A stretch of 64,000 nt of DNA from Pantoea sp. CCBC3-3-1 (GCF_007981265.1 NZ_CP034363.1:2046001-2110000); one strand, 5' to 3'. Shown: positions 8,673 to 17,070, counted from the first letter of the stretch. Notes: generated by a model not told the origin, from the sequence alone. Numbers and translations: made by a program.

Positions 8673-9440
8673 ATGGGTCCTCTGGTCATTATGATCGTCC
8701 TCGTATGCGGGGTCTGGTACACAGAAAACCATTATCAGTCCCGCATCCGGCAGGCCAGAAGTAACGGCTGGGCTTCTTATTTTTACGTAGCAATGCACGG
8801 CTGCAGGTTTGCCATTCTGGGATTTGGGTTCGTTTTAGTTCTTTTTTTGTTGCTGCTGTTAATCACGCAGCTTATAAATTTGTTTGGATTGATATGGCCG
8901 GATATCCACGTTGATCTTTTTTCGTGGCTAACCGAAATCAAGATCATGTCATATCCTGTTTTTTTTTATTTTTCTTTAGGCACCGCCGGTCTTTTTGCCT
9001 GGTTCGCGGGAAATAATGCCAAAAAAGAAATTGAAGATGAAAAGAAGCGCCTTGCTGCCTATCGCGAAGTGGCTGCGCAGGATGGCATTGAAGCGCTATT
9101 AGTTCAGGCGATCGATGAAGATAAACTTATTTTCGTTACGCTAAAATCCAGAAAAGTCTACATTGGCTATGTTGCAGCTCCGCGAATTGAACATACGCAT
9201 ACACAGCATCTGGCCATCATTCCTTATATTAGTGGCTACCGTGATAAAGATACGCTTCGATATTACGAACAACACCGATACTACGAGCTTTATCTCAGTG
9301 AAAATATTACGCCACGTTCTGAACCGCTTAATTTACAGCATTTCCGACATGTTATTCCTATGGATCAGGTTGAAGCCGTTTCGCTCTTTGATGTAAAGAC
9401 CTATAAAATGTTCGATAGCTTTTCTGAAAAATCTCAATAA
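8673..9440 (+). CDS. Membrane protein of unknown function (255 residues)
   Basis: I do not recognise this family with certainty. Residues 1-15 are hydrophobic. Two long membrane segments lie near 44-70 and 93-113, followed by a charged linker (KKEIEDEKKRLAAYRE). The C-terminal half (about 125-250) is soluble and appears beta-rich. The stretch LIFVTLKSRKVYIGYV followed by IIPYISGYRDKDTLRYY and later VIPMDQVEAVSLFD resembles a small beta-barrel (Sm- or PRC-like) domain; this is inference from strand pattern only. AAGGAAA precedes the ATG. Composition is more AT-rich than in the flanking operons, suggesting accessory DNA. Confidence 0.7.
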   Translation: MGPLVIMIVLVCGVWYTENHYQSRIRQARSNGWASYFYVAMHGCRFAILGFGFVLVLFLLLLLITQLINLFGLIWPDIHVDLFSWLTEIKIMSYPVFFYFSLGTAGLFAWFAGNNAKKEIEDEKKRLAAYREVAAQDGIEALLVQAIDEDKLIFVTLKSRKVYIGYVAAPRIEHTHTQHLAIIPYISGYRDKDTLRYYEQHRYYELYLSENITPRSEPLNLQHFRHVIPMDQVEAVSLFDVKTYKMFDSFSEKSQ

Positions 9441-9465
9441 TCGGGCATTTCCCTGCTGCCCGATT
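9439..9465. terminator. Convergent hairpin between the membrane-protein gene and catA
   Basis: AATCGGGCA and TGCCCGATT form a 9-bp perfect stem around a 9-base loop, between two convergent genes. There is no long T tract on either side, so it may be a weak bidirectional terminator or an mRNA-stabilising hairpin. Confidence 0.5.
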
Positions 9466-9483
9466 GCGCGTTAAAAACCGAAC

Positions 9484-10410
9484 TCACCCCAGTACGCGTT
9501 CGCGTTTAATTTTTTCCTGTTCACGGCTCTCTTTGCTCGGCACCAGCTGGAAATCAAACTTCACCTCAGTGTGCGGCGACGGCATATCCCGCTCTCGGGC
9601 CAGGGCCTTATCGGTGACGCTAACCGGATCGGCAATCAGCTCTTCGCGCGTGGCAAAGGCAAAATCGTCCCACAGCCACAGATCGCCATTCAGATTGATC
9701 TGCGTGGTCAGATGCTTGCAGCCGGGCGCGGAGACAAAAAAGTGAATATGCGCCGGGCGATTACCGTGACGGCCAAGCTGATTCAGCAACGTCTGAGTAG
9801 GGCCATCAGGCGGGCAGCCGTAGCCGGAAGGCAGGATACTTCTGACCGCATAGTAGCCATCCGCGCCGGTTTTAATGCGGCGGCGCAGGTTATATTCGCT
9901 CTGCGACCGGTCAAAGAAAGAGTAATTTCCCAGCGTGTTAGCATGCCAGATATCGACAACGGCACCGGCTACCGGGTTGCCCTGCGGATCCGTTACCCGG
10001 CCATAAAGCCACATGGGTTCTCCTTCGTCCGTACCGTCATCCATACGCGTATACCCTTCCGCCAGCGGCGCATTAGCGACATACAGCGGCCCTTCAATGG
10101 TGCGCGGCGTGCCGCCAGCGGTGCCTTCGGCCTCCGCTTTAGCATCCGCGCGCATATCAAGAAAGTGTTCCAGTCCCAGCCCCGCCGCCAGCAGCGCCAC
10201 CTCCTTACGTTCCCCAAGAACGTTGAGATAGTTCACCGCCTGCCAGAACTCTTCATCGGTGACATCAAACTTGTCGATGGTGCGGCACACGTCGCCCAGT
10301 AGCTGAGTCAGGATTGCTTTAAAACGGTCATCGCCGCTGTCTGTCGTAATGCCACAGCTGATGGCCAGCAGCTTTTCCAGCTCTACAGGGTTAATCAGGG
10401 TCTGAGACAT
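9484..10410 (-). CDS. catA: Catechol 1,2-dioxygenase
   Basis: A 308-residue intradiol ring-cleavage dioxygenase that converts catechol to cis,cis-muconate with non-haem Fe(III). The N-terminal helical dimerisation domain is followed by the intradiol core. Visible marks are EGPLYVANAP, GRVTDPQGNPVAGAVVDIWHAN and the ligand region with Tyr in LPSGYGCPPDGP and His in GRHGNRPAHIHF. It is the last gene of the pcaIJFD-catBCA run, 34 bases after catC. Length and motifs are complete. Confidence 0.96.
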   Translation of the reverse strand: MSQTLINPVELEKLLAISCGITTDSGDDRFKAILTQLLGDVCRTIDKFDVTDEEFWQAVNYLNVLGERKEVALLAAGLGLEHFLDMRADAKAEAEGTAGGTPRTIEGPLYVANAPLAEGYTRMDDGTDEGEPMWLYGRVTDPQGNPVAGAVVDIWHANTLGNYSFFDRSQSEYNLRRRIKTGADGYYAVRSILPSGYGCPPDGPTQTLLNQLGRHGNRPAHIHFFVSAPGCKHLTTQINLNGDLWLWDDFAFATREELIADPVSVTDKALARERDMPSPHTEVKFDFQLVPSKESREQEKIKRERVLG

Positions 10411-10444
10411 GGCGTCTTCCTCTTTGTAGGGTAGCTATTATTAT

Positions 10445-10735
10445 TTACTGGTCATCATCTCTTATTGAGGAAGGATGGCGACACAGAGGCTGAATTTTCA
10501 TCGTCATATAAGGATATAAAGGCAGACCGGTCAGGATTTCATGTAGCTCGTCGTTATTTTCGACGTCAAAGATACTGACGTTTTCATACAGGCCGGCAAG
10601 GCGCCAGATATGACGCCATTTCCCTGACTGCTGTAATTTCTGCGCATAGGCTTTCTCCTGCGCTTTTAATTCGCTGGCACGATCTGGCGATAGCGTCGCG
10701 GGAATATTTACCGTCATTTCTACTTTAAATAGCAT
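10445..10735 (-). CDS. catC: Muconolactone delta-isomerase
   Basis: A 96-residue protein of the muconolactone isomerase family, which forms a ring-shaped homodecamer and converts muconolactone to 3-oxoadipate enol-lactone. The family pattern starts at MLFKVEMTVNIPATLSP and continues with YAQKLQQSGKWRHIWRLAG and LPLYPYMTMKIQPLCRHPS. The ATG at 10735 is chosen over an upstream GTG because it matches the family N-terminus and has AGGA five bases before it. It starts 8 bases after the catB stop. Confidence 0.95.
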   Translation of the reverse strand: MLFKVEMTVNIPATLSPDRASELKAQEKAYAQKLQQSGKWRHIWRLAGLYENVSIFDVENNDELHEILTGLPLYPYMTMKIQPLCRHPSSIRDDDQ

Positions 10736-10743
10736 GTTGTTCC

Positions 10744-11862
10744 TCACTGTTTACGGGCGTAGTGCCGAAGTTTGTCTTCATCAATTTCAATGCCCAGGCC
10801 CGGGCCTTGTGGCAATTTCACCTGACCGTTCTGATAATCCAGCGGTGTCGTTACGATGTCATCTTTTAACAGCAGCGGACCGAACATCTCGGTGCCGCTG
10901 CGCATTTGTAGCGTAGACCAGGCATGCAGCGAAGCCACCGTGCCCAGCGTGCCTTCCAGCATGGTGCCGCCATAGAGCGAAATACCCGCCGACTGGGCCA
11001 CGTGAGCCAGCTTAATCACCTGCGCCGGGCCGCCAGCCTTGGCGATCTTCAGCGCGAAAGCGCCGGTAAAGCCGCCGCTTGCCAGCGCAAAAGCAGCATG
11101 GCTGTCGGTGACGGCTTCGTCGGCCAGGATCGTCACCGGCATGCGCTGGCTGAGCGCAATAAGATTGTGGCGTTCCTGCAACGCCAGCGGCTGTTCGATC
11201 ATGCTGATACCGCCGTCGTGCAGCTGAGGTATAGCTTTCAGTGCGGTGGTCATATCCCAGGCCTGATTGACATCAACATGTACCGGAACGTCGTCACCCA
11301 ACGCGGCTTTGATCGCCAGCGCATGCGCCAGATCGGTTTCCAGCGGCTTCGCGCCAATCTTCAGCTTGAAAGCGCGATGACGACCTTCCGCCAACAGGCG
11401 ATGTCCCTCATCAATATCTTTTTCCGTGCTGCCGCTCGCCAGCGTCCAGAGCACCGGTAACCGTTCACTCAGCGCGCCGCCGAGCAGGCTGCTGACCGGC
11501 AAATTGTGCGCCTTGCCCAGCGCATCAAGAAAGGCAGTTTCCAGCGCCGATTTGGCAAAGGTGTTGCCTTTTACGCTGGTATTCATGGTTTCAGCCAGCG
11601 ATTCGACGCCGCTGAAGGTTTTTTGGCAAAGCAGCGGCGACAGATAGCCATCAATGGCGGATTTGATCGCCTCAGGGCTTTCAGGACCGTAGCTCAATCC
11701 GCCAATGGTCGTCGCCTCGCCCCAGCCGCTAATGCCGCCTGCGCAGGTCATTTTAACAATGGTCAGCGTCTGGCAGCCCATGGTTACCATCGACAGCTTG
11801 TGCGGACGAACAGTGGGAATATCCACCAGCCAGCAGGAAAGGGCTTCAATCGTTAAGGCCAT
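10744..11862 (-). CDS. catB: Muconate cycloisomerase
   Basis: A 372-residue enolase-superfamily enzyme that turns cis,cis-muconate into muconolactone. The muconate-lactonizing subgroup marks are visible: the catalytic Lys pair in FKLKIG, metal ligands in HVDVNQAWD, MIEQPL and ILADEAV, and the MALTIEALSCWLVDIPTVRPH start. GGAG lies upstream of the ATG. The start overlaps the end of pcaD by 17 bases, linking the cat and pca genes in one transcript. Confidence 0.96.
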   Translation of the reverse strand: MALTIEALSCWLVDIPTVRPHKLSMVTMGCQTLTIVKMTCAGGISGWGEATTIGGLSYGPESPEAIKSAIDGYLSPLLCQKTFSGVESLAETMNTSVKGNTFAKSALETAFLDALGKAHNLPVSSLLGGALSERLPVLWTLASGSTEKDIDEGHRLLAEGRHRAFKLKIGAKPLETDLAHALAIKAALGDDVPVHVDVNQAWDMTTALKAIPQLHDGGISMIEQPLALQERHNLIALSQRMPVTILADEAVTDSHAAFALASGGFTGAFALKIAKAGGPAQVIKLAHVAQSAGISLYGGTMLEGTLGTVASLHAWSTLQMRSGTEMFGPLLLKDDIVTTPLDYQNGQVKLPQGPGLGIEIDEDKLRHYARKQ

Positions 11863-12625
11863 GAATCGCTCCGGAAGTCAGGTAAGTCAGTACCTGTTGG
11901 CTGAATTCAGCCGGACAGGCGACGTTAGAAAGATGAGAGGCGGGCAGGGTACAGCAGGTTGCCGCCGGGGCACGTTCCTGAATCCACCGCGCATCGTTCA
12001 GGGTGGTAACGGGATCGGCCTGACCGGCGATCAGCAGCATCGGCCGCGTCATGTTTGCGACTTCCGTGCGCAAATCGGCTGCGGCCAGCACCTCGCAGCA
12101 GGCAGCATACCCTTCAGGCGAGAGCAGCTTCATTTCTGCAATCAGCGAAGCGACAACGTCGGGATGAGCGTCAATGAACGCATCGGTGAACCAGCGCTGC
12201 GCTGAGCCTTCAGCCACCGTCTTCATGCCTGCCTGACGCACGCTTTCGGCCCGGCTCAGCCACGCTTCTGCTGTGCCAATTTTGGCGGCGCTGTTGGCTA
12301 TCACAAAACGGTTAAAGCGCGTGGGTGCGTATCGGTTAAGCCATAAACCGGTCAGCCCGCCGAGTGAAATACCGCAGAAATGCGCGCGTTCAATCTCCAA
12401 ACGATCAAGCAAAGCAATCACATCATTGCTCAACGTCTCCAGCGTTATTTTACCGTCACCGGGGGAGGCGTTGCCATGCCCACGCGTGTTGTAGCGCAGA
12501 ACGCGAAACGCCTGCGTAAACCAGGGCAGCTGCGCATCCCACATCTTCCAGCTGGTGCCGAGAGAGTTCGACAGTATCAGGACGGGAGCCGCCTCTGGCC
12601 CATCCAGTCGGTATTCGCTGTCCAT
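11846..12625 (-). CDS. pcaD: 3-oxoadipate enol-lactonase
   Basis: A 259-residue alpha/beta hydrolase that opens 3-oxoadipate enol-lactone to 3-oxoadipate. The nucleophile elbow is CGISLGG, and the oxyanion region LSNSLGTSWKMWD and FRVLRYNTRGHG are typical of PcaD. The acid and His lie in the C-terminal third (AGQADPVT, PASHLSN). The ATG at 12625 is preferred because AAGGAG precedes it; an upstream alternative would overlap pcaF by 17 bases. Confidence 0.94.
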   Translation of the reverse strand: MDSEYRLDGPEAAPVLILSNSLGTSWKMWDAQLPWFTQAFRVLRYNTRGHGNASPGDGKITLETLSNDVIALLDRLEIERAHFCGISLGGLTGLWLNRYAPTRFNRFVIANSAAKIGTAEAWLSRAESVRQAGMKTVAEGSAQRWFTDAFIDAHPDVVASLIAEMKLLSPEGYAACCEVLAAADLRTEVANMTRPMLLIAGQADPVTTLNDARWIQERAPAATCCTLPASHLSNVACPAEFSQQVLTYLTSGAIHGLND

Positions 12626-12635
12626 ATTTCGCTCC

Positions 12636-13841
12636 TTAGACGCGTTCCACAATCATCGCGATGCCCTGGCCGACGCCAATGCACATCGTGCAAAGCGCGT
12701 AACGACCCTGACTGTTTTGCAGCTGGTGTACGGCATTCATCACCAGGCGCGCGCCAGATGCGCCAAGTGGATGCCCCAGCGCAATCGCGCCGCCGTTAGG
12801 GTTGACCCATTCGGCATCGTCCGGTAAGCCCAGCGCCCTTGTTACGCTCAGCGCCTGGGCAGCAAAGGCTTCGTTCAGTTCGATAACGTCCATTTGTTGC
12901 AGCGACAGCCCGCTTTTATGCAGCACGCGTTCCACGGCACCGACCGGGCCAAAGCCCATTACGCTGGGGGCAATGCCGCTGGTGGCGCTGGCCACCACGC
13001 GCGCGACCGGCCGTAACGCGTGGCGACGCACCGCCGCTTCACTGGCAACAAACATGGCGCAGGCACCGTCATTTAAGCCTGATGCATTTCCTGCCGTTAC
13101 GCTACCATCGCTGTCGACAACGGGCTTCAGGCGGCTTAACTGCGCAAGCGTGGTGGCGCGGGGATGTTCATCCTGCTGAAAGCATACGGGCTGCGCGTTT
13201 TTTTTCGCCGGAAGCGTGACGGCGACAAGCTGCGGCTGATAAAACCCCTTTTCCTGCGCGGCGGCGGTGCGCTGCTGGCTTCTGAGCGCAAAAGCATCCT
13301 GATCGGCACGGCTGATATGATACTGACGCGCCAGATTTTCTGCCGTTTGCGGCATCGATTCCACGCCGTAACGCGCTTTCATCTCGGGATTGACGAAACG
13401 CCAGCCCATAGTGGTATCTTCAATCTGCTGCTGGCGGCTGAAAGCCGAACCGGCTTTGCCCATCACGTAGGGGGCGCGCGACATGCTTTCGACGCCGCCC
13501 GCAATCATCAGATCGCACTCGCCGCTTTTAATCGCCCGCGCTGCCACAGCCACCGCGTCCAGGCTCGATCCGCACAGGCGATTCAGCGTGCAGCCGGGTA
13601 CGCTAACCGGCAGTCCCGCCAGTAATAACGCCATACGTGCCACGTTACGGTTATCCTCGCCGGCCTGATTGGCGCAGCCGAGTAGCACATCATCAATGGC
13701 TTCCGCGTCCAGCTGCGGCGCAAGCTTAAGCAGCTGCGCAAGAGGAAGGGCGGCCAGATCGTCGGCACGTATTGTTGCCAGGCTGCCATTGAGGCGGCCA
13801 AATGGGGTGCGGGTTGATTGACAAATAAACGCCTCAGACAT
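12636..13841 (-). CDS. pcaF: 3-oxoadipyl-CoA thiolase
   Basis: A 401-residue thiolase that cleaves 3-oxoadipyl-CoA to succinyl-CoA and acetyl-CoA. The nucleophilic Cys is in NRLCGSSLDAV. The second signature is NPNGGAIALGHPLGASGAR, and the C-terminal active Cys is in LCTMCIGVGQG. The ATG overlaps the pcaJ end by 8 bases. Paralogous thiolases exist in phenylacetate pathways, but the neighbouring pcaIJ and pcaD settle the assignment. Confidence 0.95.
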   Translation of the reverse strand: MSEAFICQSTRTPFGRLNGSLATIRADDLAALPLAQLLKLAPQLDAEAIDDVLLGCANQAGEDNRNVARMALLLAGLPVSVPGCTLNRLCGSSLDAVAVAARAIKSGECDLMIAGGVESMSRAPYVMGKAGSAFSRQQQIEDTTMGWRFVNPEMKARYGVESMPQTAENLARQYHISRADQDAFALRSQQRTAAAQEKGFYQPQLVAVTLPAKKNAQPVCFQQDEHPRATTLAQLSRLKPVVDSDGSVTAGNASGLNDGACAMFVASEAAVRRHALRPVARVVASATSGIAPSVMGFGPVGAVERVLHKSGLSLQQMDVIELNEAFAAQALSVTRALGLPDDAEWVNPNGGAIALGHPLGASGARLVMNAVHQLQNSQGRYALCTMCIGVGQGIAMIVERV

Positions 13842-14499
13842 GCGTCACTTCCTCCTCAGCCAGCGCAAATTGCAGGGCAACCGGGGTGATTTCCTGCAAA
13901 TAATCCGCCGTAATGTCACCCAGCAGCTCAATGACCACTATGCCTGCGGGCGTAATATCCATTACCGCCATATCCGTGTAGAGGCGATCGATACACTGCA
14001 TACCCGTTAGCGGATAGCGACAGGTTTCGACCAGCTTGCACTGACCTTTTTTGGTCAGATGGGTGGTCATAACCCAGACTTTTTTTGCCCCAATAGCCAG
14101 ATCCATCGCGCCACCCACGGCCGGAATGGCATCCGCTTCGCCGGTGCTCCAGTTAGCCAGGTCACCCTGTTCTGAGACTTGGTAAGCGCCCAGCACGCAG
14201 ATATCCAGGTGGCCGCCACGCATCATTGCAAACGAATCACCATGGTGAAAAAAGCAGCCGCCGGGCAACAGCGTCACCGGCTGTTTTCCGGCATTAATCA
14301 GTTCAGGATCGACGTGATCTTCAGCGGGCGAGGGCCCCATACCTAAAATACCGTTTTCACTGTGCAGGAAAATTTCTTTTTCCGCAGGCAGGTAGTCCGC
14401 GATCATCGTGGGCAGGCCGATGCCTAAGTTAACGTATGCACCGTCGGGAATATCACGGGCAATACGTTGCGCAAGCTGCTGGTGATGTAAACCTTTCAT
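13834..14499 (-). CDS. pcaJ: 3-oxoadipate CoA-transferase subunit B
   Basis: A 221-residue beta subunit of succinyl-CoA:3-oxoadipate CoA-transferase. The catalytic Glu is in LHSENGILGMGP. VNLGIGLPTMIADYLP near the N-terminus and GAMDLAIGAKKVWVMTTH are characteristic. It follows pcaI by 9 bases, and both subunits are needed for activity. AGGAG is visible before the ATG. Confidence 0.95.
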   Translation of the reverse strand: MKGLHHQQLAQRIARDIPDGAYVNLGIGLPTMIADYLPAEKEIFLHSENGILGMGPSPAEDHVDPELINAGKQPVTLLPGGCFFHHGDSFAMMRGGHLDICVLGAYQVSEQGDLANWSTGEADAIPAVGGAMDLAIGAKKVWVMTTHLTKKGQCKLVETCRYPLTGMQCIDRLYTDMAVMDITPAGIVVIELLGDITADYLQEITPVALQFALAEEEVTHV

Positions 14500-14508
14500 C
14501 GTTTCTCC

Positions 14509-15195
14509 TCAGGCGCTCAGCCGGATTTCCTGCGTGGGGATCTCTACCAGACGCTGCACAAAAATACCTGGCGTCACCACGGTTTCGGGATCGATCTCGC
14601 CCAGGGCAACCACTTCGCTTACCTGAGCCAGCGTGCAGTTGCTCGCGGCGGCCATAATCGGGCCAAAGTTGCGGCCAGTTTGGTTAAAGATCAGGTTGCC
14701 CCAGCGATCGCCTCTGAGCGCTTTAATCAACGCAAAGTCGGCCTTTAGCGGCATCTCCAGCACGTAATGACGGCCCTCGAACTCGCGGACCTCTTTCCCT
14801 TCGGCCAGCTGCGTACCGTAGCCGGTCGGGGTATACACCGCGCCTAACCCTGAGCCGCCCGCCTGGATCCGTGCCACCAGGTTGCCCTGCGGCACCAGCT
14901 CCAGCTCAATTTTTTTCTCGCGGTAAAGCTGGTCAAATACCCATGAATCGCTCTGGCGCGGAAAGGAACAGATGATTTTGCGCACGCAGCCAGCGGCCAG
15001 CAAGGCAGCCAGGCCGTAGTCGCCGTTTCCGGCATTGTTGCTGATCACGGTCAGATTGCGTGGACGATGACGGATTAAGGCATCCAGCAGTTCAGCGGGC
15101 TGACCGGCCGGGCCGAAGCCGCCAATCATCAGTACGGCACCATCAGCGATATCCGCCACGGCTTCATCCGTTGAGCTAAGCACTTTATTAATCAT
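14509..15195 (-). CDS. pcaI: 3-oxoadipate CoA-transferase subunit A
   Basis: A 228-residue alpha subunit of the class I CoA-transferase that activates 3-oxoadipate using succinyl-CoA. The glycine-rich GGFGPAGQPAELLDALI segment and VISNNAGNGDYGLAALL are typical. It is the first gene of the leftward catabolic operon and starts 226 bases from the divergent IclR-type regulator. Confidence 0.95.
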   Translation of the reverse strand: MINKVLSSTDEAVADIADGAVLMIGGFGPAGQPAELLDALIRHRPRNLTVISNNAGNGDYGLAALLAAGCVRKIICSFPRQSDSWVFDQLYREKKIELELVPQGNLVARIQAGGSGLGAVYTPTGYGTQLAEGKEVREFEGRHYVLEMPLKADFALIKALRGDRWGNLIFNQTGRNFGPIMAAASNCTLAQVSEVVALGEIDPETVVTPGIFVQRLVEIPTQEIRLSA

Positions 15196-15421
15196 TACGG
15201 GGGAGTCCTTTTAAACATGACCTGATGAAAAATTAGGGCAACAAGTGACCCGCAACAAGTGCGAATAACAGTATTGTGTGCGATTATCGAAGCAAAACCG
15301 ATTCTGCCGTGGGATTTGTGATGGTTGTTGCAAAACTGTTAACTCGCAGGCAGGGGGGCAGGAAAAGATAAAAAAATACTGTTAACTCAGGATATAAAAC
15401 GCGACCGCGAGGGACAGGAGT
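15196..15421. promoter_or_regulatory. Divergent control region between pcaI and the IclR regulator
   Basis: This 226-base region has two sets of direct repeats. CAACAAGTG occurs at 15239-15247 and 15253-15261, close to pcaI. ACTGTTAACTC occurs at 15335-15345 and 15378-15388, close to the regulator gene. A related ACTGTTATTCG sits on the minus strand within a possible pcaI promoter, TTGCTT-N16-TACTGT. These are candidate operators for the adjacent IclR-type regulator; the assignment is inference. Confidence 0.5.
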
Positions 15422-16249
15422 ATGGCAGAGAGCAATAACGACAGTGAACTTCAGCACGTGCAGGAAATCAGCGAGCTGGCAAACGCGCGCTATAAGGGCG
15501 ATCCTAACTTTATGACCTCGCTGGCGCGCGGACTAACCGTATTGCAGGCATTCACACCGGAACACGCATCGATGACGGTGCCGCAGCTGGCAGAAAATAC
15601 CGGGTTACATCGTGCCGTCGTACGACGTTGCCTTTACACCCTCAATGCCCTGGGCTTTGTCTGGTCATCCGACAGTCGGCATTATCAGCTGCTGCCGCGC
15701 GTGCTGACGATTGGTCATGCGTGGCTGCACTCTTCAAACCTGGCGCGGCAGGCGCAAACCGCGCTTGAGTATCTTAGCATGCAGCTTGATGAGTCCTGTT
15801 CGGTCGCGACGCTGGATGGGGATGCGATCCTTTATATCGCCCGGGCATCCAAAAAACGCATTATGAAAATCGATCTGGATCGCGGCAGCAGTTTACCGGC
15901 TTACGCAACCTCAATGGGCATGGTGCTGCTTGCTGAACTGACGGAAGAGGAACTGGCTGGCTACTTCGCGCGGGTAAAACTTGACGCGCTGACGGCGTTC
16001 ACCCTGACCGATGAGCAGGCGCTGCGGATGCAGCTGAAAAAAGTGAAGCAGCAGGGTTATGCCATTAACGATCAGCAGCTGGAACTGGGGCTTCGTTCGC
16101 TGGCCGTGCCGATGTATTCACGCAAAGGCGGGGTGGTCGCAGCGATGAATGTCGGGACGCATGCCGCGGAGGTTTCGTTAACGGATTTACATGACAGGTT
16201 CCTGCCGAGATTGCAGCGTGCGGCAATGGAACTGGCGCTGCTGTTATAG
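15422..16249 (+). CDS. IclR-family regulator of the beta-ketoadipate genes (PcaR/PcaU type)
   Basis: A 275-residue IclR-type transcription factor. A helix-turn-helix lies around residues 45-75 (MTVPQLAENTGLHRAVVRRCLYTL). A C-terminal effector domain follows, with CSVATLDGDAILYIARA, GSSLPAYATSMGMVLLA and LRSLAVPMYSRKGGVVAAMN. The LARGLTVLQAF segment is typical of the PcaR/PcaU subgroup, which responds to beta-ketoadipate or protocatechuate. GGACAGGAG precedes the ATG. The divergent position next to pcaIJFD-catBCA makes control of that operon very likely. I cannot tell PcaR from PcaU or CatR by eye. Confidence 0.88.
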   Translation: MAESNNDSELQHVQEISELANARYKGDPNFMTSLARGLTVLQAFTPEHASMTVPQLAENTGLHRAVVRRCLYTLNALGFVWSSDSRHYQLLPRVLTIGHAWLHSSNLARQAQTALEYLSMQLDESCSVATLDGDAILYIARASKKRIMKIDLDRGSSLPAYATSMGMVLLAELTEEELAGYFARVKLDALTAFTLTDEQALRMQLKKVKQQGYAINDQQLELGLRSLAVPMYSRKGGVVAAMNVGTHAAEVSLTDLHDRFLPRLQRAAMELALLL

Positions 16250-16328
16250 CGTAAGCGCCGCGGGTTAAGCCGGGCATTTTTCTTCTCGTTAAAGATAGCC
16301 TTTTCCAGCCTGTGATTTTTTAGTGTCG

Positions 16329-16348
16329 GAGGAGGCATTTGCCTCCTC
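16329..16348. terminator. Convergent hairpin between the IclR gene and hcp
   Basis: GAGGAGGC and GCCTCCTC form an 8-bp GC-rich stem with loop ATTT, between convergent genes. It lacks a T tract, so termination is only probable. Confidence 0.45.
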
Positions 16349-16362
16349 TGGATCCACTGTTA

Positions 16363-16842
16363 TCAGGCACAACAACGATCGTTCCATGAATCACGATAGA
16401 TAATATTTCCTTCCGTATACTTCCAGGTGATCGCCTCATAGCGCAATTCGAGCGTTTCAAGATGCGTACTACTCATACCGTTAGGAGACAGGTAGGGTGC
16501 AACCGTCGTGAATTTGATGTTTTCCAGAATGATATTGAAATACTCGGCCTCGATGCCTGATTCCAGAATACGGTACATCTTGATTGTCGCCTTCTTCATG
16601 GTTCGACCTTCGCAGACGGCGCGGTACAGGAGTGGTGTTGTCCGATCAAATTCCTTCACTATCGTGACAGGGCGGTGAACGCGCGTACCAGTCAGTTTTC
16701 CCCAGCTCGGATCAACCGGAATAGTGACAGCATGGGAGAATGATTTTAACTCGACAGAGCCCAGCCGCTGTGGCATTAGACAACTGCCAACAATCGGAGA
16801 ACCGTTCTCATCTTCAAGCCATAAATGTGCGGGTGTAGACAT
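16363..16842 (-). CDS. hcp: Orphan type VI secretion Hcp-family protein
   Basis: A 159-residue Hcp, the ring-forming tube subunit and effector carrier of type VI secretion. It has the usual Enterobacterales Hcp pattern: MSTPAHLWLEDENGSPI at the start, SFSHAVTIPVD, KLTGTRVHRPVTIVKEFD and LELRYEAITWKYTEGNIIYRD near the end. Length is normal, so there is no fused toxin domain. No other type VI structural gene is in the window, so this is a detached copy that must use an apparatus encoded elsewhere. AGGAAAT precedes the ATG. It follows the two unknown genes on the same strand. Confidence 0.92.
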   Translation of the reverse strand: MSTPAHLWLEDENGSPIVGSCLMPQRLGSVELKSFSHAVTIPVDPSWGKLTGTRVHRPVTIVKEFDRTTPLLYRAVCEGRTMKKATIKMYRILESGIEAEYFNIILENIKFTTVAPYLSPNGMSSTHLETLELRYEAITWKYTEGNIIYRDSWNDRCCA

Positions 16843-16897
16843 GTAATTTCCTTATCAGTGGGGTTAGACTAGTGTTAGTCATACAGTTTTTTATCCA

Positions 16898-17068
16898 TCA
16901 AAAACAAAAGACCATAATTATAAAAAATACAGGCACAGGCCAGACAGGTCCATCAGGGAATAATTGGAAAAAGACGACTGAAAACAAAAGTGTAAGTACA
17001 GCAGGTCCATAATAAGAAACTAATGAACTAAATATTCGCCTAAAAATTCTTAAAATCAGATTCATCAT
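16898..17068 (-). CDS. Small two-helix membrane protein, candidate immunity protein (56 residues)
   Basis: This short gene was found by direct translation. It begins MMNLILRIFRRIFSS, with a basic amphipathic start. It continues with a hydrophobic segment (about residues 22-37), a Pro/Gly turn (PDGPVWPVP), and a second hydrophobic segment ending in an aromatic C-terminus (FFIIMVFCF). The first ATG lies 2 bases after the stop of the 229-residue gene, a spacing typical of translational coupling. No strong Shine-Dalgarno is visible apart from GGTAG overlapping the upstream stop. I do not recognise it. An immunity protein or partner for the upstream product is inference from context. Confidence 0.55.
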   Translation of the reverse strand: MMNLILRIFRRIFSSLVSYYGPAVLTLLFSVVFFQLFPDGPVWPVPVFFIIMVFCF

Positions 17069-17070
17069 AT

